DNA of 64,000 nucleotides from Strongyloides papillosus (taxonomy: Eukaryota > Nematoda > Chromadorea > Rhabditida > Strongyloididae), in assembly GCA_005656395.1 (NCBI GenBank), contig SRSI01000028.1, positions 2,046,001 through 2,110,000 on the forward strand, in the 5' to 3' direction. The notes under the pieces were generated by a model that was not told the DNA's origin, searched no databases, and was given only the letters and a program-made list of their open reading frames with translations. Of this stretch, positions 26,352 to 37,008 are shown piece after piece. Within the stretch, counting starts at the first letter, position 1. The number at the start of each line of letters is the position of its first letter. The translations under genes were made by a program, and so were the position numbers.

Positions 26352-26879
26352 ATGAAATTTTTTTCTCTACTCCTGACGATATGTGGTATGTTTTAATATA
26401 ATTTTTATATAAATTATTAAAATCAATATTAATAATTAAAGGTATTATTAATGCTAAACCAATTGATGAGCATGTTCAATTACCCTCCTGTCCTGCAGGA
26501 TCAAGGCCAATGTTAAGACCTGATGGTGAACCAAGAAAATGCCTTCCTCATCAATCTAATCTTTGTCTGAATGCTATAGATGATAATGTAAGTTTTGATT
26601 TATAAAGTTCTAGCAAATTCTTTAATCCATTCTTTTTTTTTCTAGACTGACCCTTCATCTGTTTGTTGTTGGCATAATCAGGTAGACTACTTCTGTTGTA
26701 TAGATGTAGACAAAGTGCAATGTCCGTCATATAAAAATGTAACTGTTGTTATTCACAATGCCTTCCCTCAAAATCCATTCTCCTCAAAGACTTTCCATTT
26801 TCGTGATGGTATTGAAAATGATTTTGATGTTAGTGTTAATAATTTACAATTTTTGGGCGCAAGGCAACGTTTTAACTAA
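26352..26879 (+). CDS. small secreted cysteine-rich protein, lustrin-like
   Basis: Three exons: 26352-26385, 26442-26587 and 26646-26879. The introns are 56 and 58 nt (GTATG...AAAG and GTAAG...TTCTAG) and all phases agree, giving 137 residues. Residues 1-16 (MKFFSLLLTICGIINA) are a signal peptide. The mature part has a cysteine pattern of the form SCPAGSRPMLRPDGEPRKC, then C, then VCCW and FCC, and a final C. This resembles one lustrin/WR1-type module with an added CC pair. It has no membrane segment, so the product is probably secreted or matrix-bound. The same broad family is seen in the gene at 3325-4522, but the proteins are not close copies. AATAAA lies 28 bases past the stop. The exact role is unknown. 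Confidence 0.8.
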
Positions 26880-26907
26880 TCTTCTATCTTATGATGTGTC
26901 TTTTTTT

Positions 26908-26913
26908 AATAAA
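26908..26913 (+). terminator. poly(A) signal of the small secreted-protein gene
   Basis: AATAAA, 28 bases downstream of the stop codon at 26877-26879 and followed by a T-rich tract. It fits a very short 3' untranslated region. Confidence 0.6.
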
Positions 26914-27849
26914 TAGTTTTTATCATAAATTATAAACTTTATTTTTCTAATGTTTACATTCAAAATAAATACATATGTGCAAAATTAAACTATGTCATAT
27001 CAATAAATAAACGTTTTTTAAAAAATATCAATTAAAATTAATACATTTCATCTTTTGAGATGTTTTTAAATGATAAAAGAAAGAAATAAAGTATTATTTT
27101 ACTTAATAGATATGAATTTAAAATATCATATTGAGTGGAGAAGAGTAATGATAGGGAAAAAACAGCATAAATTAATACTAAAACAAAACTTTGTAACAAA
27201 CACACTTTTTTGTTGTAATTAGTTTTATCAAGAAGTATACAAATTTCATTACTTTTTTCTTTTATATTGGGCAATAAAATTAACGACTTGCATGTATATG
27301 TATATATTTAGAAAAGACAAAAGCTTTTTCTTTTTGTTCATATTTGATAAAGGGTTTATTTGTCTTCTATTTTGGTCAATTTATGCATTTTTCTTATAAA
27401 AATTTTTTTTCAAGAGTAAAGCATATTTAATTTTGTATGAAATCGAAAAAGTTTTGTAAAACTTATCTTATCATTTATCTAAATGACATTTATTTTTATC
27501 TCTTTATTAGTTAGATAATTTTATAATTTATCTAAGATATATAACAGATTTTATAATATGTATTGCTAATATAATTTCTCTCTTCTGCTTGCTGACCCTT
27601 CCTTATTTTTGGCCTCTTTCAATGCACTTTTTTATGTTGTAAAAGTATTACACACAACTTCTTTCATTTATTTTTAACGCCGCAGTGCTTAATTAGCCTC
27701 TGCCATTGTTATAAATGATTCTGTTTACAACATTATACACATTTGCATATTATTTAAAGAATGTAATTTCAAATATCAAAATATTTTAGTATTATGTTAA
27801 AATTACCGTTGTCATTATAATTATATTTATATATTCATTTTTTTAGATA
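26914..27849. other. spacer and promoter of the GABA transaminase gene
   Basis: AT-rich spacer. A minus-strand 78-codon frame (27274-27038, ATG start) encodes a possible single membrane helix between polar ends. With no splice signals or family it is only a weak candidate. The right end (27825-27846) is a T-rich tract ending TTTTTTTAG, three bases before the ATG of the next gene. It looks like a spliced-leader or 5'-UTR acceptor. Confidence 0.4.
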
Positions 27850-29304
27850 ATGTGTTTAATGAGATTTTCAAGTTGTGCTAATCGCATCACACCATGGCGT
27901 TCATTAACAACTATCGCAACATGTGAACCATCAAAACCTGAAATGAAGACAACCTTTCCAGGTCCTAAATCAATGACATTAAAAAGCGAGATGTCAAAAA
28001 TTCACCAAAATGCATCAACGAGAGCATTCTTTGATTATGAAAGATCATTTGGAAATTATGTTGTTGATGCTGATTGCAATAAACTATTGGATGTCTATAT
28101 GCAAATTTCATCTCTTCCATTAGGTTATAATCATCCAGAATTAGTAAACCTTGCTAAAGATCCACGTCTCATAACTTCACTCGTCTCCCGTCCAGCTCTT
28201 GGTTCATTTCCTCGCACCGATTTTGCTGATATGATCAAAAATAGTCTAATTTCTGTCGCACCAAAAGGACTATCTGAAGTCCAAACAATGTTATGTGGAA
28301 CCTCTGCTAATGAGAATGCTCTTAAAACTGCGTTCATATATTATAGCGCACAAAAACGTGGAGGTAAACCACCAACACCTGAAGATTTAGCTTCATGTAT
28401 GAAACAAGAATTACCAGGAACTCCTAAATGGACAATATTAGCATTTAATGGAGCTTTTCATGGTAGATCACTAGCTATGCTTTCTTGTACACGCTCCAAA
28501 CCAGTTCATAAAGTTGATATTCCAGCTCATGACTGGCCAATTTCACCATATCCACGCTATAAATATCCATTAGATCAAAATATTCAATATAATAAGAGAC
28601 AAGATGAAGATTGTTTAGCACATATTGCTGAACAATTTAGATTGAGAAAGGAAAAAGGTCAAGATATTGCAGCAGTAATAATTGAACCAATCCAATCAGA
28701 GGGTGGTGATCATCATGGATCTCCTGAATTTTTTAAGGCTCTCCAAAAGATAACAAAAGAGAATGGTGCTGTATTTATTGTTGATGAGGTACAAACAGGA
28801 GGTGGTCCAACAGGGACTTTCTGGTGTCATGAACAATGGGGATTACAAACACCACCAGATATTGTTGTATTTTCAAAGAAAATGATTACTGGTGGATATT
28901 ACTATGCTCCACATCTTAAAGTTAATGAAGGTTACAGAATATTCAATACATGGATGGGTGATCCAACAAAATTAATTGTTCTTGAGAAAGTTGTAAAAGT
29001 TATCAAAGAGCAAAGATTAGTTGAACAAGCAAAAATTGTTGGTGGAATCCTCAAAACAGGATTAGAGGATATTAAATCAAGAAATGATAAAATTCTTAAT
29101 CTTCGTGGTGTTGGAACATATGTTGCATTTGACTTACCAACACCTGAATTAAGAGATAAATTTATAGAAGAAGCATGTAATAGTGGTTTACATGTTGGAG
29201 GATGTGGTGATAGTTCTATACGTTTTAGACCAGCTCTTGTTTATGAGAAGAAACATGCTGAAATAACATTAGATATCATTAATAATGTTATGAAAAAATT
29301 TTAA
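27850..29304 (+). CDS. gta-1: 4-aminobutyrate (GABA) aminotransferase, mitochondrial
   Basis: A single-exon gene of 484 residues. The N-terminus (MCLMRFSSCANRITPWRSL) is basic and Ser/Arg-rich, as in a mitochondrial targeting peptide. The rest is a class-III, PLP-dependent aminotransferase: LPLGYNHPEL near residue 90, LCGTSANENALK (PLP phosphate site) near 155, HGRSLAMLSCTRSKPVHK near 205, the cofactor Asp in FIVDEVQTGGGPTG near 315, and the Schiff-base lysine in FSKKMITGGYY (residues 341-350). From family knowledge it converts GABA plus 2-oxoglutarate to succinate semialdehyde plus glutamate, ending GABA signalling and feeding the TCA cycle. The AG acceptor three bases before the ATG supports this start. 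It converges on the BPI-like gene with 163 bp between the stops. Length is normal and no key residue is missing. Confidence 0.95.
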   Translation: MCLMRFSSCANRITPWRSLTTIATCEPSKPEMKTTFPGPKSMTLKSEMSKIHQNASTRAFFDYERSFGNYVVDADCNKLLDVYMQISSLPLGYNHPELVNLAKDPRLITSLVSRPALGSFPRTDFADMIKNSLISVAPKGLSEVQTMLCGTSANENALKTAFIYYSAQKRGGKPPTPEDLASCMKQELPGTPKWTILAFNGAFHGRSLAMLSCTRSKPVHKVDIPAHDWPISPYPRYKYPLDQNIQYNKRQDEDCLAHIAEQFRLRKEKGQDIAAVIIEPIQSEGGDHHGSPEFFKALQKITKENGAVFIVDEVQTGGGPTGTFWCHEQWGLQTPPDIVVFSKKMITGGYYYAPHLKVNEGYRIFNTWMGDPTKLIVLEKVVKVIKEQRLVEQAKIVGGILKTGLEDIKSRNDKILNLRGVGTYVAFDLPTPELRDKFIEEACNSGLHVGGCGDSSIRFRPALVYEKKHAEITLDIINNVMKKF

Positions 29305-29329
29305 TCACACTACATTATCATTTTCAAGT

Positions 29330-29335
29330 AATAAA
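29330..29335 (+). terminator. poly(A) signal of the GABA transaminase gene
   Basis: AATAAA, 25 bases after the stop codon at 29302-29304, followed by an A-rich stretch. It implies a very short 3' untranslated region. Confidence 0.55.
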
Positions 29336-29467
29336 AAATGTCGTATAAAAATATATTTATTCTATCCATCTTTGTGAATCCTAGATAAATGAGCAAATTT
29401 AATAATTTGTACAATTGCTTCCTTTTTATATAAATTAATTAAATATAGTGAGAGAAAAAAAAGTTTA

Positions 29468-31040
29468 TTATTTAGCAAAATTTAATCCATTGGTAATTGC
29501 CATTATTTTTTCAGGTTTAGGTAAAGCATCATTTGCATTCTTCAAACATAACGTTAAATCTAATTCATCTAACATTACACTACTACTTAGTCCTATAAGA
29601 CCTTCATCAAATAGTATGTGAATATCTTTTCCATCAATCCCACAATTTGCTGGTATTTTAATACCCTCTGAATATAGAAGATTTTCAATTTTTTCTTTTA
29701 AATTAGGAAAGATGACATCTAAAATAAGGTTACGAGTCATGTTTTGTACGTGTGGTTTGATGTCACTGGGCAGAGAAACTACACCTTCTCCAAGATTAAT
29801 ATCTGTATCTAGTAAATTTATCTGTGTCCTGGCAATTCCATCCTCAAAAAGTGATCTAATCTCTAGTGTAATAGAAACATTAAATGCAATGAATTTAATT
29901 TGTTTATTCTTCTCTGGATTGACAGTTGTTATTGTTACAATATCAGATTTTTGATAAACAAAATATCCTTTATGTGAGGTAACATTTGGAGTACCATTTG
30001 AAGTAACCTGTGCTAAGTAATAACAGTTTTCACACAATAACATCATATGATCTCTCGATTTTGGAGGTAATAATGGTGAACTAAATGGAATCTCCTTCTC
30101 CAACCACATAAAATCCCATTCAATTATATCAAACAAGTCATTAAATAGGTGATCTTCAACCCATAAAGTTATTCTATCATCATTTTCAAGCTTTGTATGA
30201 ATGGTACTTTGTTTATCAACGTTCAATTTTATTGGTAAATTTTGTGTTGGAGATGATGGTCTGACAACTTCAGCACTTGATGTTAAAGATAATATATCAT
30301 CAGTTGCTGTGATATTAACAATACGTATCGATAATATGGTATCTAAATCCTTTAGATGTCTCGAAACAACAGGAGGTAATATATTAATAATTGGCAGGTC
30401 AATTGAAAAATATTTATCAATATTGTGGATTGCCCTACTCATAGCTTTACATAAAACAAATTCAACAATGGTACTTGGTGAGATTGACGCTAATTTAATT
30501 AAGGCATTTGCGAGGAAAGATTTTTCAATAGTTGCATCAATATCTACATCTTTCATAGCACATGAATCAACTTTTAAATTATAATTATCGAGGAAGAATG
30601 ACAACTCAGCTCGAGGTACCTGAAAAAGAGAAAAGTAAAAAAGGGTTTGTTAAGGAGATTTAACATACAGTAGCATTCATTTTACTTGTACTTTTTCCTA
30701 ATATTGAGGGTAGATGAAAAAGATTAATGTTCATTAAACTTTCAATGTTAACATCATCAACAATAACCCATACTCGCTGATTATCAAATTTGAAAGAAAA
30801 ATTTTTATAATTCATTTGAACATCTAAATCAACAGCCATAAAGTTTGAAAAATGAACATCTTTATCTGATGTCATTTCAAGTTGTATCCATTTTGGTTTT
30901 TCAATTAACTTTCTTAAACCAGGTGAGACTAATTTTGTTGCAGCGGGAGCACCAATATTTATACCAAAATCACCTCCATATGATGGTAATGGTAAACAAA
31001 TAATAAAAATATAAAATATAAACAAGATAGGTGTTTGCAT
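29468..31040 (-). CDS. BPI/LBP/CETP-type lipid-binding protein, secreted
   Basis: Two exons on the minus strand, 31040-30669 and 30619-29468. The 49-nt intron (GTATGTTAAATC...TTTTTCAG) is in phase 0, giving 507 residues. A signal peptide spans about 1-22 (LFIFYIFIICLPLPSYG). Immediately after it comes GINIGAPAATKLVSPGLRKL, the start typical of BPI-fold barrels, and the overall length matches a double-barrel BPI protein. Two cysteines in the first barrel (DSCAMKD and VEFVLCKAM) fit the conserved disulfide of the family. Such proteins bind lipids or bacterial lipopolysaccharide outside the cell; nematodes have several, mostly unstudied. The second half is diverged. The assignment rests on overall architecture and the N-terminal signature rather than on a catalytic motif, so the family is likely but the ligand is unknown. 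Confidence 0.75.
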
Positions 31041-32004
31041 TACCCTAAAACAAATAGGTTAGTTGATTTTTAAAATAGATATTGAAAATAATAAAATTCT
31101 ATAATTAAATTTTAAAACATGTAGTAATATTTTAGTTTTTTAAAATAACTATCTTTGTATATTGTGTATGTATGTGTAATGTTGTATTTTAATGTTACAA
31201 CAAAATTTTTTTTATAAATACATATAAAAATAAATCATTTTTAAGAATCAAAATGTGTAAAAATGTTATGTTATGTAATTATAATAACAAAATTTGGCAC
31301 ATATGAAGGTTTTGTAGATAGACAAGGATAATAGTAATGCGCAGAAGTTTCTATATGATCTATCGACACAGTCAACCATAAAAATTTTATAATATCATAT
31401 ATTATATAAAATCATGCATTGTCTTTTATTATTCACCAGTAGAAGACGTAGTAGTAATATCAACTATTGTTATATGGTTTAAATTGATATACTTATACAA
31501 TATATGCCTATAGAAATAATAATTTAAGGGTATCAAATTGCATCATATGATGATTAATTTTGTAGTAACATGTCTAAGGAGGTAAAAATTGTTATGGTGT
31601 ATGATTTAATTTAAAGATAACAACTACAAAATGATAAAGATAAAATTTATCTTTTGAATGATTTTAATAAGATCTAAAAGCAATTTATCGTATTTCTTAT
31701 ATAAATATGATTTTTTTATCACAAAAATAAACAATATTTAATTTTCCTTACTAATTGAGAATAACCACTTTTATTGTTATAATAATTTACGAAATATAAT
31801 AACAAATAGTTGGATTTTTTAATAAGTAAAGACTGAAATTTATAATAAACAATAAGAGATATTTATTTATTGCATCCTATCACAAAAAAAAACCTCTCAA
31901 TAATTGATTTTTTAAAGTGCATATATTTTGAAAAGAGAAATTAAAAGAAATCTGAAGGTAACATTGTAATATTTATTAATAAAAGGAGAAATATATATTT
32001 ATTT
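31041..32004. other. intergenic, no gene seen
   Basis: AT-rich DNA between two minus-strand genes. It should carry the promoter of the BPI-like gene at its left end. No open frame, RNA gene or repeat is supported. Confidence 0.5.
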
Positions 32005-32524
32005 TTAATATATCTTTTCACAATATTTGAATAGTGTTTTAATTAACCTGGCAACATCTTCTATTTGATGATAAATAAGGTAATAAAAGTAATTTTTCTG
32101 TTGGGAATTACAAATTGTCCATTTTTCTTCAATATCATGAAGGTTATCTATTATTTTTAGTATACTTTGAATTAAATCTTGGCAAAGAGTAATTTTAATG
32201 CTATTGCTTATGTATATTTCAAGTTCCCTTAGTGAATCCATGAATAATCCATATGTATGATCAAATTTCGACATATCCTCACCAAATGAGGTGGCTAATG
32301 TTTTATCTTGAATCTCAATAACGCGATATAATGTATCCTGTATACAACATTTAAGAGACCTATCTCTTTTATCATAACAATTTTTTACACCTACAATATT
32401 CATTTAATATTAAAAGCACATTAAACAAACTTTGATTCATATTCTTATTATTGAAGAGATCCTCCAGTGTATCACCTTCATATGCAACAATATTATCCTT
32501 TGGGCACTCATCATTTGGCAACAT
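32005..32524 (-). CDS. unknown 159-residue helical protein
   Basis: Two exons on the minus strand, 32524-32431 and 32390-32005. The 40-nt intron (GTTTGT...ATTGTAG) joins in phase 1 through AGT. The product starts MLPNDECPKDNIVAYEGDTL and is predicted mostly helical from its heptad-like spacing (LRELEIYISNSIKITLCQDL, SILKIIDNLHDIEEKW). It has seven or so cysteines, including a CC pair, but no signal peptide if the ATG at 32524 is right. An AG acceptor (CTTTTTCTAG) sits three bases before that ATG, so it could receive a spliced leader or an upstream exon. One candidate upstream exon, 32676-32627 or so, reads WCYGELFLQKINKWFDKQED in the fitting phase. I do not recognise the family and assign no function. 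Confidence 0.6.
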
Positions 32525-34344
32525 TATCTAGAAAAAGTTAATTGTTATTATAATAGAAGTTTGATTTTTTAATTTATCAAATTACTAATAAAAATCATCT
32601 TTATGAAGTTATATAATACTATTCACAATTTCATCATCCTCTTGTTTGTCAAACCATTTATTTATTTTTTGCAAAAATAATTCTCCGTAACACCAAACTA
32701 CAGATACGTTAAACAAAAATGACGGTGGTTGAAAGGAAAAATACAAGTGTTTAATAGTTATTTAAAATACCCTTTGATGATTAAAAATTATTCAATTTAA
32801 GGAGAATAAAAAAAATTAGATTTCATCACATTATATGTGTAATAAAAGGTATATTGATAATTTTAATGTTACAATTAATAGAGCGTCATTAATTAATTAG
32901 TAAGTGCAATATGATTAAAAAAATAACGAAAAAGTGTATTAGTTTGTTAAAATATATGTCGATTCTAACAAAACATGTTTAAAATGTTAAAACTTCGTCA
33001 AAGAAGGTTTGTATAAAACAATAACCACTGTAGTTAACATTTTGTTGCTAAGGTAATGGATTTTTGTAGGCTTTTTTTAAATTAATCTTTACTCTTTGTA
33101 ATTCTAAAAACTCTATAACGGCAAATTATAATTATCAGAATTACCAAGATTATCACTATTCAAATAACATCACATATCCTTAATAAAAAACAATTTTCTG
33201 ATAACTAAATGTCTGGTGACATAGAATCTCTATCAAAAGCATTTAGCCGTCGTATAGTATCCACTGTTTAACATTCCTAGTAATTACATCCAAAATAGGG
33301 CATACTTATTATGTTAAGACAAACACTATCAAATTCCCACAATTCTCAGACATATTCACTTGAAAGTCTATGAAAATCTATGAATTTATCACTTCTTATC
33401 GATAATAGCTTTTTAATGATTTTGATAACAATATTAACATTAACATTTAAGTACTCGACATCATCTAGAACAGTAGAAAGTATAGTAATAGTCATTATGG
33501 TACTTTATTTACTACTTTCAATATCAGTTGGATTGAGTACCTTTTCTCAAAACTAATATTTTCTTCCCGCCAAAATATTATAATTGGTATTATTCAACGG
33601 AGAATTGTTTAGAATTGAATAAGATGTTTCATTATTTCTTCCGAAAGTTTAAGCAGCAGTTTTTTCAAATTTTAACTGGAATAAGACAATGTATTTACAA
33701 TCAATTTTTAAAATATTTTCGTTTTAGACAAGTAAAAAAATACAAATTTAAGAAAAATAGAATATTTCGATTTTAGCTACAGAGTTGCTCTACATAATAA
33801 AATATATAAAAAAAGTATTAAGTGAAGATATAAGGAAGTTATGTACTTTTAAATGACGAATTACTAAAACTGACGCATATTTTCGAACAACCTAACATAT
33901 AAATATGTACATAAGTAGATGTGAAATAATTAAAAATGTTGAGTTTTAAAATATCATAATGTTAAAATTATACTACCTCTATATATCATTATTTTTTTAG
34001 AACCGTATAATGTAAAATTCTCAAATATTATCTTCTTTTCCTTTCGGCAAAATCAAATTTTGTTAAAATCTAATATAAAAAATAAACTAAAAATGTAAAA
34101 TAACCTATATTTAGTCTACTTTATAGGTTAACAGCTTCAAACGTTCAATGATAATGTGGTGTTAAAGAAGTAAAATTAAAACAAAACTTATTAATATAAA
34201 ATATTTATATAAAAAGAATAATTTTTTGTTCTTATTCATAATGTTTTATAAATAACGGAACAAAAAATATCTTAAGTTAGTAGTTATTATTTAATCTATA
34301 TTTATAGTTTAATATAAATTATTTGAGAGTTAAGGGAAATACCA
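32525..34344. other. spacer with a possible gene relic
   Basis: Mostly AT-rich spacer. Within 33208-33420 lie two short coding-like stretches on the plus strand in different frames. MSGDIESLSKAFSRRIVSTV is followed by a stop, then SKIGHTYYVKTNTIKFPQFS lies in another frame. They could be a decayed gene or chance, since no acceptable intron joins them. The left end may hold a 5' exon of the unknown minus-strand gene at 32005-32524. Confidence 0.35.
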
Positions 34345-36782
34345 TTAAATTTTTCCTTGATACTTTGCGATCAACAATCTCATAGCAGCGATTGCGTCTT
34401 CTGCTGAATCATGACCTGTATGAGCATCTTGAATATCCATATTAATGTAAAGTTTTGCAAGTTTTCTTAATGGATTTTTAAATTGAGGATTTCGATGGGG
34501 AAATGTTATGGAGGTGTCAACAACATTTTTATGAATTAATTTTAATGCTTCTAAATCACAATTAAGTGAATGGCCGATTAAAATTGTGTCCTTATTGAAC
34601 ATCTCAAATAACTTTTCTTGAACTTCTTCTAATGGTAAAGAGTTTGTCCTTAGTAATTGTTCTGTTATTCCTGAATATTGAGTACGGTAATCTGTTACGC
34701 GGTATTTTGGTTTGATCAATTGATCATATACAACTTGACAATTCATATCAACAACGGTAACTCTAGCAACATCCTGCCCAGCAACAGTTAAGATCATTTC
34801 ACAATCTAAAGCATAGACACCGTTAACATTATCATTCTCTAATGGATGTGGAGTTTCTTTAAAGAGTTTTAAATTTGAGTGTGGTTGGGTGATTGTGACA
34901 TGTTCATCACCTTCTTTACAACCCACAGTATCATTTGATCCTCCACAACAATTGAATGTCTTATCATTGGTGTTTCGTCTCGCAAAGTCATACATTAATT
35001 TCTCAGAATGATAAATACAAATAACATCCTTCTTAGTTGGTTCAAATGATGAACTACTAACTTGAAATATCTTTGAACATCTACAACATACTCGCTGATT
35101 TTCATTTGGTGGAGCATAGTAACTTTTCTGTGATAAGGTTCCTTTCTCTTCATAAACACATACCTCACCACTCTCTAAATTCCTTCTTGGATAGTCATTA
35201 TCCTTTAACTGTTCTTCTGTAAGAATATACTCTCGTAAGTATTCATGGAATTTCCTCACATCAACATCCGAAAATTCTAATTTTTTAGCATTCTTATCAA
35301 CAAAAGGTGAACAATCACGTTTTTTGATTTTCATAATCTCATTATAACATTTAGATTTATATTTTGAGGTGTCAGCAGCCTCAAGTGCACAATTATATTC
35401 CTTTTTTGTGGCTAATTTTCTAGCATCCTCCTCATTTACCCCTTGTTGTTTTAATCCATTAAATAGTTGTAGGTAAAGTTTTTTCCTATCGATAATACCA
35501 ATTTTGGCACCGGGAATTTTGATTAATGTTTTCTTCTCATCACAATATTGAACTCCATTATCACTTCCTGAAGAATTTTTTGAATCTTTAGAAACAAAAA
35601 CTTTTATTCTCGGTTTTGGTAGAATTTTCTTTGATGATTTCAACTTCAACATATCTTTTCTTGTCTCGGGTTCTTTTGCGATCTCTTCTGGTACCTTAGT
35701 TTTTGCTGCACTAACACCCATACTTATATCAGTCCCTAAAATTGATGAAATATCCATCTCCTGTGAGAGTTTATTTCCAATATCTAAAGGTTTTTCTTTA
35801 TTTTTACCTGTCTCACCACTACTTGTTTTTTTATTCTCATCAGTTTTACTATCAGTAGACTTATGTTTTTTACTACTTTTCTTTTTCTTTTCTTTATCAT
35901 CGTCAACACCAAGATTTTTCACATCATTAATCTCTAGTAGTGTAGAAGTGTGACTATCGTCCACACCAATATCACTCTTCTTTCTTAGAGGTTCATATTC
36001 ATTAATTTCTTCAGAATGTTGTCGTTTTCTTGTCTCATTATCACTACTATTCTCTGGCATAGACTAGAAAAAAAAACATAACATATATGTATATATATTT
36101 ATTTGTAGATATAACTTACATAGGAAACTTCCTTATCATAATCCATAGGAGGGTGATTTAAAAAATGTGTACCCTTTTCATCGACATTTTCATCTTCCTG
36201 TACTATTTCCTCTCTAATACCATCTAACTTCTCTTGATTTGAATTTTCTTCTCTACCATAATGACTGTTAAAATAATCATCATTATATCCATTCTAAAGA
36301 AGATATTGATAAAAATTATTGAAATTAAAATTTGAGGTGATTTTCAACCAACTTACACTATCATTAGAAATTCCGTTATCATCATTAGAATTATCTGATC
36401 CAGCAAATGTTGCTGTATATAAATTATATGGTGTTGTCACATATTGTGATGCTGAGTAATCAAAGTACCCTTGGTACCCAGTATAATCTTGACAATACGA
36501 ATGAATTCCATATATGGAATCATTTGAGGGTACCAAATATGCATATTTTTTTGTAAATTCACTCTCAACATACTTCTCCTCATCATTTCTATCTCCACTA
36601 CTATCTTTTTCATCACCTTTTGATAGTGAAATATGCTTACCATTTTCATGGGTATCAACAGACGTTACCTCCTTAACATCAATAGCCTCCTTATCATCAC
36701 CGGCGATTAGTTGATTATTGTCAGCCGACTGTTGGTTAGCGTTAGTAGATGGTTGATCATTATTAGTATCCTCTGAATCCAT
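34345..36782 (-). CDS. pqe-1: REXO1/PQE-1-type RNA exonuclease (DEDDh)
   Basis: Three exons on the minus strand: 36782-36357, 36293-36120 and 36063-34345. Introns are 63 and 56 nt, both phase 0, giving 772 residues. The N-terminal 200 residues are N, Q, D, S and Y rich with no fold I know; a lysine-rich segment (KEKKKKSSKKHKST) follows, likely nuclear. A Cys/His cluster (VCCRCSK, CIYH, FNCCG, VGC, EHV; about residues 530-600) precedes the nuclease and is typical of REXO1. The exonuclease domain (about 612-770) has LDCEM with Asp620, IGHSLNCDLEALKL, and TGHDSAEDA, which supply the DEDDh metal and catalytic residues. From family knowledge it is a 3'-5' RNA exonuclease; C. elegans PQE-1 protects against polyglutamine toxicity. 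At 772 residues it is shorter than worm PQE-1. It is divergent from SZT2 with 226 bp between the start codons. Confidence 0.88.
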
Positions 36783-37008
36783 TTCTGTAAAGAAATGCTG
36801 TAAAAAAATCCTGACACTATATATTGAATGTGTAGATGTGTTTTACATAAACAACCATGTTAGTTGATATTACACCAATCGTGTTAAGACATGGAAATTA
36901 TATAAAAAAAATTTTTAACACTATATTATTTATAGATGATCTTCTTATAGCTTTTTTTTCTCCCATTATATTAATGATAATTTGATTATATATGTACAAT
37001 TAATAGAC
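36783..37008. promoter_or_regulatory. shared bidirectional promoter region
   Basis: Only 226 bp separate the ATG of the exonuclease gene (minus, 36782) from the ATG of the SZT2 gene (plus, 37009). Both promoters and both 5' leaders must lie here or overlap the genes. The segment includes a T-run (TTTTTTTTCTCCC at about 36952-36964). No individual transcription-factor site can be claimed by eye. Confidence 0.55.

Noticed and set aside
27038..27274. 78-codon minus-strand frame with one possible membrane helix
   Set aside because: Too little evidence: no conserved motif or neighbouring exon. Kept only as a weak candidate in the spacer description.
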